This document shows positions 27,773 to 36,638 of a DNA stretch of 64,000 nt, in pieces. The DNA is from Chitinophagaceae bacterium (GTDB lineage: Bacteria > Bacteroidota > Bacteroidia > Chitinophagales > Chitinophagaceae): contig JAHBTL010000003.1 in the NCBI GenBank assembly GCA_019638615.1, positions 186,001 to 250,000 of the forward strand, read 5' to 3'. How positions within the stretch are numbered: the stretch's first letter is position 1; each line of letters begins with the position of its first letter. A program made the translations under genes and the position numbers. The notes under the pieces are model-generated. The model made no database searches. It was not told where the DNA came from and saw only the letters and a list, made by a program, of their open reading frames with translations.

Positions 27773-30238
27773 ATGAAAAGAATAGCACTTCTACTGGTTG
27801 TTTTGATAATGGGAGCCCGCTTCATGGCACAATCGCAAACCGGGAGTATCATTACGGGAATTGTTACTCATGAAGGAAAAGGGCTGGAAGCGATCACTGT
27901 GTCGCTTTTGCGGGGTAAGGATTCTGCTGTTGTCAAAGTTGAACTAAGCAACCGGGAGGGCAGGTTCGAGTTCATCCATATCAAGGCCGGACAATATCTT
28001 TTACTATTCAGCGGGGCAGGATACCGGGAAAAGCATATCACCGCTTTTGACCTGGGAGAAGGAGAAGCAAAGCCTATCGGGCCAATTGCATTGACCGTTG
28101 AAAGCAAAGAGCTGAAGACCATAACGGTAACGGCTAAACGGCCTGCTATAGAACAAAAGATTGATAAGCTTGTGGTAAACGTAGATGCATCGCCCACAAA
28201 TGCCGGCGCCACTGCCATGGAAGTGCTCGAAAAATCGCCGGGTGTTATCGTGAACAACGAAGGCGGCATCAGCCTGAAAGGGAAGCCCGGCGTAATAGTG
28301 ATGATGGACGGTAAACCCACCTACCTTTCACAGGCAGATTTGGCCAATCTTTTAAAAAATACACCCGCTTCTGCCATTGAGCAAATCGAGATCATGACCA
28401 ATCCTTCTTCGAAATACGATGCTTCCGGCAACTCGGGCATCATCAATATAAAAACCAAAAAAAGCCTGAAAATGGGTTGGAACGGAAGTGTTACAGTGGG
28501 AGCAAGCGCAGGCTTTTTCGGGCAAAATAATAAAGTGCATATAATGCCACGTTCGCAAAACAGCATCAATTTTAATTATCGCAAAAACAAGATCAATTTC
28601 TTTGGCAATTACAATCCTAATTTTAATAAGGGAAGAAATCAACTGCACCTGGTGCGCAGGTTTTATAATGAAGACGGAAGCCTCAACTCCTACGCCGACC
28701 AGTATACTCTTTTCAAAGGAAAGAATAACAATCACAATGTAAAGCTTGGACTGGACTATTATATCAGCAATAAAGATGTGTTGGGCTTTGTAGTAACAGG
28801 CTTTGGCTTTTTCGGGCGACCGGAGCCTCATACCGTTTCAGATATCTACAATGCCGATGGCAGTTACCAGGCTGGGTTGGTTTCTGTTTCCGATAATAAG
28901 CTGAAGTTCAGGAATTACGCTGCAAATATTAATTACAAGCACAGCTTTGACAGTGCCGGCCGGGAAATAACCATTGATCTGGACTATGTTTTGTACGACA
29001 ATGTATCCGATATATTACTGGGTACCGGTGCAAAAGATAAGCCCGGAACAGCAGACAATAACCTGTTACAACTTAAAGGATATTTACCTTCCAATATTAA
29101 TATCTATTCTTTTAAATCGGATTATGCACACCCGCTCGGGAACAATATGAAGCTGGAGGCAGGGATAAAAGCGAATTATGTGAAGAATGACAACCGGGTA
29201 GATTATATGCGCATGAGCAATGAAGCCTGGATCAAAGATGCCCGTTCCAATCATTTTATTTACGAGGAAAACATCAATGCCGCCTACGTTAATATCAATA
29301 AGAAATTCAATGACAAATGGAGCGCGCAGGCCGGATTGAGAGTAGAAAATACCAATACAAAGGGAAAGCAGCTTACCAATGACTCATCATTTATAAGACA
29401 TTATACCAGCCTGTTCCCCACTGCGTTTGTGAGTTATGCTGCTGATAAAAACAACCAGTTAACGGTATCGTATAGTCGCAGGCTAAATCGTCCTAACTAT
29501 GAAGACCTGAATCCGTTCACCTATTTCCTCGATTCGTTGACCTATCGCCGGGGTAACCCATACCTGTTGCCTCAGTTTTCGCATAATATAGAGCTGGGAT
29601 ATACCTTTAAAAGTAAATTTATTACCAGTATTAATTATAGTAAAACAACCGATGTAATATCTGAATTATTGCGGCAGAATACTGCGGAAAAAACAACCTT
29701 TGCCACCCGCGAAAATATTGCCAGTTTCCGGAACATCGGGCTCTCAGTAAATGCTCCACTCAAATGGGCGCCGTGGTGGAGCACCAATGTATTTGCCAAT
29801 GTATTCAATAATCGTTATAAAGGAGAATACAACGAGCAGCCTATTGATCTTTCCAATACAGCATTCATGATCAATGTGAGCAATACTTTTACGATCAGTG
29901 AAGGATTTACAGCAGAGTTAGGTGGGTTTTACAGATCGAAAGTAGTGGACCAGATGCTGGTAATGGACGAAATGTACCAGATGAGCATCGGTTTACAGAA
30001 AAATATCCTGAAAGGAAAATCAACAATGCGCCTGAATTTCCGAGATCCCTTTGGCTGGCAGCGCTTTAGCGCACGTTCGCGCTATGCCGATGTGGACGTT
30101 AGCATTAACAACCGATGGGATAGCCGACAGGTTTCGGCAAGCTTTACATACCGGTTTGGTAAAAGTACGGTAGCTCCATCCCGCAAAAGGTCAACCGGCG
30201 TATCTGATGAATTGAACCGGGCCGGACAGTCGAATTAA
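27773..30238 (+). CDS. TonB-dependent receptor, outer-membrane barrel family
   Basis: From ATG 27773 a signal peptide ends at MAQSQ. A carboxypeptidase-like/CNA-type beta-sandwich (about 25-105, GIVTHEGKGLEAITVSLLRGKDSA) is followed by a plug domain (about 120-220, AMEVLEKSPGVIVNNEGGISLKGKPGVIVMMDGK) and a barrel to the C-terminus. The plug and barrel type matches the family of outer-membrane receptors without a SusD partner. No SusD gene is adjacent, and the ligand is unknown. Confidence 0.87.
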   Translation: MKRIALLLVVLIMGARFMAQSQTGSIITGIVTHEGKGLEAITVSLLRGKDSAVVKVELSNREGRFEFIHIKAGQYLLLFSGAGYREKHITAFDLGEGEAKPIGPIALTVESKELKTITVTAKRPAIEQKIDKLVVNVDASPTNAGATAMEVLEKSPGVIVNNEGGISLKGKPGVIVMMDGKPTYLSQADLANLLKNTPASAIEQIEIMTNPSSKYDASGNSGIINIKTKKSLKMGWNGSVTVGASAGFFGQNNKVHIMPRSQNSINFNYRKNKINFFGNYNPNFNKGRNQLHLVRRFYNEDGSLNSYADQYTLFKGKNNNHNVKLGLDYYISNKDVLGFVVTGFGFFGRPEPHTVSDIYNADGSYQAGLVSVSDNKLKFRNYAANINYKHSFDSAGREITIDLDYVLYDNVSDILLGTGAKDKPGTADNNLLQLKGYLPSNINIYSFKSDYAHPLGNNMKLEAGIKANYVKNDNRVDYMRMSNEAWIKDARSNHFIYEENINAAYVNINKKFNDKWSAQAGLRVENTNTKGKQLTNDSSFIRHYTSLFPTAFVSYAADKNNQLTVSYSRRLNRPNYEDLNPFTYFLDSLTYRRGNPYLLPQFSHNIELGYTFKSKFITSINYSKTTDVISELLRQNTAEKTTFATRENIASFRNIGLSVNAPLKWAPWWSTNVFANVFNNRYKGEYNEQPIDLSNTAFMINVSNTFTISEGFTAELGGFYRSKVVDQMLVMDEMYQMSIGLQKNILKGKSTMRLNFRDPFGWQRFSARSRYADVDVSINNRWDSRQVSASFTYRFGKSTVAPSRKRSTGVSDELNRAGQSN

Positions 30239-30285
30239 GTATAATCAATGTATTGTATGTCATTTCTTTCTCTTCAAAAAACAAA

Positions 30286-30951
30286 ATGAACTTTAAGATC
30301 ATACTTATTACGCTCACGATAACAATTTCATTAAATTCATTCGGACAGGTTAGGCTTAACTTTCCTGAAGCAACGCTTCCTGAAGAAATGGTTTATGCTG
30401 CAACAAGTGATAGCGTTATCAATGCGGGTATGCTTTTTCATCCCAAAAAAGATTCAACCAGGCCAATAGCCATTATCTGGGTTCATGGCTGGGGTGTGAA
30501 TTTTTATTCACCCAGTTATATTTCCATCGGGAGAGCATTTGCAGAAAGAGGTTATACATTTATTTCGGTTAATACCCGCATGCATGATTTGGCCAATGTA
30601 CAAGGTTACAAAAATGGCAGGCGGGTAAGAGGAGGCGGTTATTGGGGTATCGCCAGCGATCAAACAACAGATATTTCTGCGTGGATTGGTTTTGTCGAAT
30701 CAAGGGGTTTTAAAAAAATTATATTGATCGGTCATAGCGCAGGCGCTGCTGCGGTTCGTGAATACCAATCAGAAGAACAGGATATTCGGGTAGCTGGATT
30801 GGTATTAGCTTCAGGGTCAGTCGATCCATCTCCTTCAATTGACTCATCACAATATATTCAGGCAGCATCATTGTTAGCCGAAGGCAAAGGAGAGGAGCTT
30901 ATAAAAGACCCAAAACGTTCATTCCCATCCTATATAAGCGCAGGTTGCTGA
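30286..30951 (+). pseudogene. Alpha/beta hydrolase, C-terminally truncated
   Basis: The 221-residue frame starts with a signal peptide (MNFKIILITLTITISLNSFGQ). It has an alpha/beta-hydrolase start with IIWVHGWG (oxyanion hole) and the nucleophile elbow GHSAG. It stops after SFPSYISAGC, where related proteins continue for about 100 residues carrying the catalytic Asp and His. No continuation was found in any frame of the next 400 bases, so the gene has lost its end. A shortened functional protein cannot be excluded. Confidence 0.6.
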
Positions 30952-31365
30952 TGTAATTATAAAATGGATAAGTGGTATTTAAAAGAAATTCGTGTGATAG
31001 ACACAAAACGAAGGCCAATATTGTACTGGCAATATGGTGGGTGAAGAATTGAATAATGTAAATTGTAAATAATGGGATACTGTATCAATGCAAACTCGTT
31101 AGTTTCTCATGTCTTGATTTTGATCCTGCTGTTCCCAGCGGGATTTTTTACAGGAGTTGAATGGATTTGTGGTTTATAGTTTTTAGTTGTAGCCTTTGGT
31201 GTTCAGCGTTTATGGTTTGTAGTTTATAGTTGAAAACCACCAATAGCTTTGAGCTATCAGCAGTAAGCTATCAGGTGATCACTCATTTCAAATTTACCAT
31301 CCCTGTAACCTGCAACCTGATGACGCCATCAAACCATAAACCCCAAACCATAAACCTGCAACTTT
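30952..31365. repeat. Gene-free stretch with mosaic AT-rich repeats
   Basis: From about 31165 the sequence is a patchwork of short related words: GGTTTATAGTTT and GTTTGTAGTTTATAG, then GAGCTATCAGCAGTAAGCTATCAG, then GTAACCTGCAACCTG, and finally AAACCATAAACC repeated in inverse sense. The same word families recur at 42.9, 45.3, 50.0 and 62.5 kb. The first 200 bases hold no recognisable feature. Confidence 0.7.
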
Positions 31366-31905
31366 TTATTCCACCGCTTTCTTAGCTTTGTCTTTCAGCT
31401 TTTGCGTTTCTTCCTTAACTGCTTTGCCGGCGTCCTGAGCTCCCTCTTTTACTGCGCCGGCGGCATCTTTAACACCCTCTTTCACTGCATCGGCCCCATC
31501 TTTAACAGCTTCCTTTGCAGCATCCCATGCGTTAGAAACAGCATTGCCTGCCTTATCAAAAAACTGTCCTGTTTTTTTCACCGTTTCTCCTTCCTTAATA
31601 TTGATGGTTTTACCATCTTTACTAATATCTCCTTTTAGTGAAATGACAGTGCCATCATTCAGTGTAATGTCTTTTTCCGCTACGCTCCAGTTTCCGTCTT
31701 TGTAAACCAGTAGCTTGCCCTCTTTCCACATTACATCACCTTCTTCGGCGGTATACGTTACGGTAGCCGGTGCTTCATCTTTATTTGTTTCGGCAGGAGT
31801 AACTGTTACATCAGATCCGGTAGCTCCTTCTGATTCTGTTTTTGATTCATTGCCACAGGCGGCAAATACTGCTGTGAGTGCAGCAAGGAACAGCGCTTTT
31901 TTCAT
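31366..31905 (-). CDS. Lipoprotein with DUF6799-like segment and LEA-like repeats
   Basis: The 179-residue product has a lipobox (LAALTAVFAACGN). A segment (DVMWKEGKLLVYKDGNWSVAEKDITLNDGTVISLKGDI) matches the DUF6799 pattern, and a tail of amphipathic 11-mers follows (AAKEAVKDGADAVKEGVKDAAGAVKEGAQDAGKAVKEE), similar to late-embryogenesis or apolipoprotein helices. Such tails may coat membranes or give stress protection; that is inference. The gene is monocistronic. Confidence 0.7.
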   Translation of the reverse strand: MKKALFLAALTAVFAACGNESKTESEGATGSDVTVTPAETNKDEAPATVTYTAEEGDVMWKEGKLLVYKDGNWSVAEKDITLNDGTVISLKGDISKDGKTINIKEGETVKKTGQFFDKAGNAVSNAWDAAKEAVKDGADAVKEGVKDAAGAVKEGAQDAGKAVKEETQKLKDKAKKAVE

Positions 31906-31981
31906 TGTTGGTTATTTTTGATTTATTTAATGATACCCATAAAGTCAAAAGCAATGCCAGATTTTAAACAGGTTATAAGGA

Positions 31982-32713
31982 TTAGTCGTTGTTCCTGCCT
32001 TTTTCACCCGGGTATAAATGCATTACAGGGTCGCTTTGCCAGTATACTTTGGTATGAATGTCCATTGCCGTTAATTTTCCGTTAAAGGCCGCACCGGTGT
32101 CAACATTCCACACCTTGCTTCCCTGCATGGGAACAGTTACATTGTAATGCAGGGTAGGGGTGTGGCCAATGTATATTTCGTTGAATAGTTTCAGCCTTTT
32201 GGGATACAGCGCTGAGTCGGGAGAAATATCCTTCATGCTGCAGGCGGTTTCCCACAGGGTTCTGTCCCACATAAAATTAGAGGCATACTTTTCGTGCTCC
32301 GGTCCGTGCATGGATGTAAAGCCCGCATGCACAAAAAGCCGGTTGTTACCGTCAATATGGTATAGCTTCATTTGTTCAAAAAAATGCAGATGCTGTTTGC
32401 GCTCTTTCGCAGATAAAGCGCTGTAGCTTTTTACGGTTGCCGAGCCTCCGTGAAATAGCCAGGGATCATTGGTTTTACCTGTTCGCAGCCATTCTTCACA
32501 CCATTCATCGTGGTTGCCTTTCAAAAAAATACAGTCTTGCTTTAGCGACAGTTCGATCAGCAGTTCAATCACCTCTGCCGATTCACTCCATCCGTCCACA
32601 TAATCACCCAAAAAGACAAGCAAGTCACCTGTTGTTACTCCCGCCCGTTCTACCACCTGCATCAATGCCCTGAGTCCGCCATGTATATCGCCTATCACCA
32701 ATGTACGTTTCAT
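31982..32713 (-). CDS. Metallophosphoesterase, PPP-type serine/threonine phosphatase family
   Basis: The 243-residue protein has the metal-binding motifs in order: GDIHGG (residues 8-13), GDYVDGW (36-42) and GNHDEW (about 66-71), then HAGF and the distal GHTPT. This arrangement is that of bacterial PrpA-like protein phosphatases and diadenosine-tetraphosphate hydrolases of the calcineurin-like superfamily. The substrate is uncertain. Confidence 0.85.
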   Translation of the reverse strand: MKRTLVIGDIHGGLRALMQVVERAGVTTGDLLVFLGDYVDGWSESAEVIELLIELSLKQDCIFLKGNHDEWCEEWLRTGKTNDPWLFHGGSATVKSYSALSAKERKQHLHFFEQMKLYHIDGNNRLFVHAGFTSMHGPEHEKYASNFMWDRTLWETACSMKDISPDSALYPKRLKLFNEIYIGHTPTLHYNVTVPMQGSKVWNVDTGAAFNGKLTAMDIHTKVYWQSDPVMHLYPGEKGRNND

Positions 32714-33185
32714 CTGTTAATGTGTTGATCTTCCGGTTAACGTTGTATATGTATGTTTTATTCCCTGCAAATGTATTCAACAGGCACCTGTTCTGTAAGC
32801 CATACTTGATTGGCTGATAAAAAGAAAAGGTAAATGCCAGATGTACGAGGATGGCTTATGATGCAATAATACGCTCTCCCGCCACAATATACGTTTAAAT
32901 CAATATCGCCTGCGACGGGATGCCGCATCATTTGGTTCGATGTATAAATTCTGTCTTCCTTTCAATTATAAGCCTTCTGCTTTTCCTGTTACTTTTTTGC
33001 GGAAAAAAGTAACGCAAAAAGCCGCCGGGAAATTATTACCGCAATTTCCCGGAGTGCCCTGATTAGGCTTTTGTACTACTGTGGATTCAGCAACAGAACT
33101 CTGATGCGTTTGCTGATAACTCAGCAACTTAGGATGCTTGCAAATCTGAAAGCTGCGACAAACAAATACAAGGTAAATGTGCTCT
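32714..33185. repeat. Gene-free stretch with a two-hairpin element
   Basis: No gene was found. At 32988-33013 there is a perfect 11-bp inverted repeat (GTTACTTTTTT / AAAAAAGTAAC, 4-base loop). At 33025-33052 a second one follows (CCGGGAAATT / AATTTCCCGG, 8-base loop). The pair, 11 bp apart, looks like a REP-like or small non-autonomous element rather than a terminator, since the neighbouring genes both read leftwards away from or into it at a distance. Confidence 0.55.
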
Positions 33186-33557
33186 TTACGGATTGATCTG
33201 TTTATCTTCTGTAAATTTATTTACTACCCGTATTTTGTCTACGATATGATTATTGAAATCATCCAATTCTTCTGCAGGTATCCATAGCTCATTATGTATC
33301 TCTCCGCCCACATTATGTACAGGATATTTTTTCATGAAATCCGCTTGAATTTCAAATTCCAGCACGTATCCTACATGTCCTGAAAAATCATCTTTTACAT
33401 TCCATTCCCTGGCTATTTGTTCTGCATACTGCCGGTTTAGCACAGGATAGAAAATGGGTTACCATTCCAGCCGCGGTGGAAATTTTTTATAGCCGGATGC
33501 CATTATAAGATCAAATTCTTTTTGTCCTACCGGGCGATATAATGTAATTGTCTTCAT
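33186..33557 (-). pseudogene. Small ADP-ribosylation/crystallin J1-like gene with in-frame stop
   Basis: From ATG 33557 the frame reads MKTITLYRPVGQKEFDLIM...FPPRLEW, then TAA (33459-33461), then PIFYPVLNRQYAEQIAREW...DDFSGHVGYVLEFEI...NVGGEIHNELWIPAEEL to 33186, without any change of frame. The whole (123 residues plus the stop) looks like the small conserved protein usually labelled ADP-ribosylation/crystallin J1 in Bacteroidota. The start overlaps the previous gene's stop as TAATG, so this was the last gene of the NAD operon. A single C-to-T change of a CAA codon would explain it; assembly error is an alternative. Confidence 0.7.
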
Positions 33558-34141
33558 TAAATAGTATTTGAGCTGATTCCAATTCTTTTTTCAATTGCAG
33601 GGTCGTTTAAATGCAGGATCGTTTCGTAAGGTACATCCAATTGTTTTACATTGCCTTGCTGTATTTTCCTGTATTCATTCTTTACAAACTCAGTGATGTC
33701 TTCAATTTTAATGCTCCATTCGGAGCAAAACTGTTTAAGTATGTCTCCTTTCATTCCAATCTGGATCGCTTTTCTGGCTTCTTTATTTCCGAAAGGATCA
33801 TGATCAGGATCCCATTGAAGCCTTACTTCGGTTTTGGCCAGCTCAAGCTTCCATGCCGCTTCCGAAGGATATACGCTATCGTCGAAAGAAGAAATGGTTG
33901 CCTGCTGTAAAATTGTTTTAAAATGAACAACAGGCAGCGTGATCGCCAATATCTTCTCCTGGTTTTCTTTGGTTGCCCATCCTGACCGATGCATCATCCA
34001 CAAAAAGCCGGGTTTAATCCATGACATCCGGTTGAAGCTATAATCACTTCCTCCCAATCTTTGATGCCTGACTGCGTATTCCGCAATTTTATGATTGTAT
34101 GCCTGGTAAACAATAATATTGTCGTTTTCTACGCTACCCAT
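33557..34141 (-). CDS. DUF4291 domain protein
   Basis: The 194-residue protein starts MGSVENDNIIVYQAYNHKIAEYAVRHQRLGGSDYSFNRMSWIKPGFLWMMHRSGWATKE, the DUF4291 signature. No enzymatic function is established for the family. The ATG at 34141 lies seven bases after the stop of the nicotinamide phosphoribosyltransferase gene; the longer frame to 34201 would overlap that gene. The operon position suggests a role with NAD or ADP-ribose, an inference only. Confidence 0.85.
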   Translation of the reverse strand: MGSVENDNIIVYQAYNHKIAEYAVRHQRLGGSDYSFNRMSWIKPGFLWMMHRSGWATKENQEKILAITLPVVHFKTILQQATISSFDDSVYPSEAAWKLELAKTEVRLQWDPDHDPFGNKEARKAIQIGMKGDILKQFCSEWSIKIEDITEFVKNEYRKIQQGNVKQLDVPYETILHLNDPAIEKRIGISSNTI

Positions 34142-34148
34142 TATTTGC

Positions 34149-35663
34149 TTACCTGTTTTGGGTAATCTCTGCTTCTGTACTGTATATTGCTCTGTCTTCA
34201 TACATTGAAATTTTTTCCATCAACCTTTTTCTTATCTCCTCCAGCGTGTATTCCTTTACCAGCTTCCCGTTTTTATATACGGTTTCCAGCTCGCTTTGCG
34301 CTTCTTCCGTCCAGCTCACTTTATCGTATAATGTGTAGCGGCCGTTTTCCTGTTTTACCTGTAACAATCCGGTAGCCGATTTTTTGGTGCCATCGTCGGT
34401 AACGGGATTTTTAAAAATATTCCTGCTTTCACCGCCTATTTCCACGTAGGTAGCCTTCATGGCAAGCCCGAATGTATCGCGGGTATTGTATTGATAGGTG
34501 TAGCTGCCTACCCCCAGTACTACCTGGCTGGCAAACCCTTTTTGCTGTAAGCCCCTGCATATCGCATCGGCTCTTTCCAGGTTAATGCTGTCGCCATAAA
34601 TGGCTCCTATATGCGGGTCGAGCAATTTATATCCTTTATCGGTAATGGTTCCTCCAAAAACATCCCATAACAGCTCTGTTACTCCTTTTTGCTCAGCGAT
34701 TGTTTTACCATCGGGGTTACCGCAAATAATTTTTACAGGATCGCCACTGTCGGGACGGATCACTACCTTGCCGTCACGTTGTAGTATAATATCTTTCAGT
34801 GCAGGTAAATATTCTGTGCATACTTTCCACAGATCCCAGGTATCGCTTACGATGCTTACAATGCCTGTTGGATATACTTCCGTTATCAGCCGCCTGAAAG
34901 TTTCCAGCTCACCATCTTTGCTGCCGCTGCACATCACACTGTGTTCCGTAGCCGCTACGCTGCTGCCTATCAGTTCCTTTTCCGCATCGGCGTTGTAATA
35001 TTGTTCCAGCGCGTCAATGGCGGGGATGCTGTCGGTGCCGCTAAATGAGGTAAGATGTCCCATACCACTGATGATAGCGCTTTCAAAGCTGCTCATGCCC
35101 CGGAAGCTGAAATCATGCGCCTGCCATTGTATAAGATCTGCAGGCATACCTGTTTTTTGAGCGTAATGAGTAAGCAGTTTTTTATACTGGTAAGCTATAG
35201 TGGCGCTGGTGCAGGCCTGCCAGGTAACAGCCGATAAAATGGTTTCAAGAAAATTGGTCAGCCAGTAAAATTCAGGGAGTGTATTCACTACCGTGAGACA
35301 GGGCACCCGCATTGGCACCAGGCTGCCCTCCGGAAGCGCTTTTATTTCAACAGGCAAATAGCCAAGGTCGTGCAGCTTTTCAAGGTGCGAATAATCCGGT
35401 AATTCCCCTATGGAAGTGCGCATTCTTCTTTTATAATCATTCATCACTTTTTCTTTCGGCTGCTCAAAAAAGTTTTCCGAAAAATATTTTACCAGGTACT
35501 CTTTGATAAAATACTGTAATCCAAAAAATACCATTTCATCCACTTCCTTTAAACGGCTTTTGCGGGGGGTAAGGTTGCTGTACACTAAAGTAGTGTGTGG
35601 CGGATATTGAAATATATGTCCAACCTTATAGTAATCGGTTAATAAAAACGGATTTGTTTTCAT
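34149..35663 (-). CDS. nadV: Nicotinamide phosphoribosyltransferase
   Basis: The 504-residue enzyme has the eukaryote/phage-type NAMPT sequence: NPFLLTDYYKVGHIFQYPPHTTLVYSNLTPRKSR at the start, HDFSFRGMSSFESAIISGMGHLTSFSGTDSIPAI with the conserved catalytic region, then SIVSDTWDLWKV and VIRPDSGDPVKI. NAMPT joins nicotinamide to PRPP to give NMN for NAD salvage. It follows a PRPP-synthetase-like gene by 61 bp and both stand behind NrtR-type operators. The homologous phage enzyme Namat instead uses ADP-ribose pyrophosphate, so the donor should be tested. Confidence 0.93.
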   Translation of the reverse strand: MKTNPFLLTDYYKVGHIFQYPPHTTLVYSNLTPRKSRLKEVDEMVFFGLQYFIKEYLVKYFSENFFEQPKEKVMNDYKRRMRTSIGELPDYSHLEKLHDLGYLPVEIKALPEGSLVPMRVPCLTVVNTLPEFYWLTNFLETILSAVTWQACTSATIAYQYKKLLTHYAQKTGMPADLIQWQAHDFSFRGMSSFESAIISGMGHLTSFSGTDSIPAIDALEQYYNADAEKELIGSSVAATEHSVMCSGSKDGELETFRRLITEVYPTGIVSIVSDTWDLWKVCTEYLPALKDIILQRDGKVVIRPDSGDPVKIICGNPDGKTIAEQKGVTELLWDVFGGTITDKGYKLLDPHIGAIYGDSINLERADAICRGLQQKGFASQVVLGVGSYTYQYNTRDTFGLAMKATYVEIGGESRNIFKNPVTDDGTKKSATGLLQVKQENGRYTLYDKVSWTEEAQSELETVYKNGKLVKEYTLEEIRKRLMEKISMYEDRAIYSTEAEITQNR

Positions 35664-35724
35664 GAGTTTTAATTTAATTATTGCTTGTGTATAGTATAGG
35701 ATACATGCAGGTTGTATTATGCGG

Positions 35725-36522
35725 TCAGGGCTCCGGTATGGCAGCTATTGTTTTCACAATGCCCGATTCGTACGATTTGTTGAAACTGTCGCTTACGATG
35801 ATCTGGTTGAATTTTTGCTCCAGCGCGGCAAAGCCTTTGGAGAAAATACCATGACTTACGATCAGTGTAAGATGCGCCGGCTTTATTTTTTCCGCTATCG
35901 CGAGAAAGGTCGCTCCTCCGTCGCATATATCATCAATGATCACACAATTCCTGTTTTCACATTCCCCGGGCTCCAGCACTTCCAGGGTAAGCCTGCCGGT
36001 AGCAAGATCCCTGTTTTTGCTGCAATACACAATGTCTTTCAGATTTTTGTTCCACTCAAAATATTTCCCCACTTTTTTAGCCGCACCGGCATCGGGGCAG
36101 ATCAGCACAGCGTCTTCAAGCCGGTATTGCTCTACCATTTGCCTGTTGGAAATATTGACTGCGTTTTTTATCAGTAAGGAGGATACTTCCGAGTGTACAT
36201 CAAACAGCCATACTTTGGCAAAGCCGCAGCTATTGATAAGATCCGCTATCACTTTTATATCAATGCTGTCGCCGTGCTGCATCAGCCTGTCGTAGCGTGC
36301 CGCCATCAGGTAGGGGATGACCAGTAATTTTTTTACTGCGAACAGGTTGTCGAGCGCGTTGGCTGTTTGCAGTAACTGTATTACTTTGGCGCTGTCGGTA
36401 AGCGAGCAAATCACTTTCACCTCATCGCCTTCTTCAATGCCCTGTATATTCACATGGGGCTGGTTATCGGGAAACAGCGTAAACCGGATGCCTTCGGCTG
36501 TATTCAGGTTGATCGTTTTCAT
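35725..36522 (-). CDS. PRPP synthetase-like protein
   Basis: The 265-residue protein has the two-lobed type I phosphoribosyltransferase fold of ribose-phosphate pyrophosphokinases. Visible parts are LVIPYLMAARYDRLMQHGDSIDIKVIADLIN, FDVHSEV with the substrate-binding histidine region, LICPDAGAAKKV and the PRPP loop CVIIDDICDGGATFLAIA. It is about 50 residues shorter than housekeeping PRPP synthetase and differs from it at several positions, so it is a specialised paralogue supplying the adjacent NAMPT with PRPP, or with ADP-ribose pyrophosphate if it acts like phage Adps. First gene of the operator-controlled operon. Confidence 0.88.
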   Translation of the reverse strand: MKTINLNTAEGIRFTLFPDNQPHVNIQGIEEGDEVKVICSLTDSAKVIQLLQTANALDNLFAVKKLLVIPYLMAARYDRLMQHGDSIDIKVIADLINSCGFAKVWLFDVHSEVSSLLIKNAVNISNRQMVEQYRLEDAVLICPDAGAAKKVGKYFEWNKNLKDIVYCSKNRDLATGRLTLEVLEPGECENRNCVIIDDICDGGATFLAIAEKIKPAHLTLIVSHGIFSKGFAALEQKFNQIIVSDSFNKSYESGIVKTIAAIPEP

Positions 36523-36524
36523 AT

Positions 36525-36597
36525 ATTTTGCTTAATTATGAAGCAAATTTAACCACTTGTTTTGGAATATGCAAATTTTGCTTATAAATAAAGCAAA
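36525..36597 (-). promoter_or_regulatory. Promoter with two NrtR-type operators before the PRPP synthetase/NAMPT operon
   Basis: Two 23-bp palindromes of the form TTTTGC-N11-GCAAA(A/T) lie at 36525-36547 and 36575-36597, exactly 50 bp apart. On the minus strand the promoter between them is excellent: -33 TTTG at 36571-36574, a 20-base spacer, and -7 TAAATTTG at 36543-36550. Operator 1 covers the -7 element and operator 2 abuts the -33 element, so binding should block transcription, possibly with looping. The same word at 37324 ties this operon to the NrtR gene. Confidence 0.8.
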
Positions 36598-36638
36598 ATA
36601 GGTTATATACAATGATTGAAAACTGAAGAGGAGGCAGG

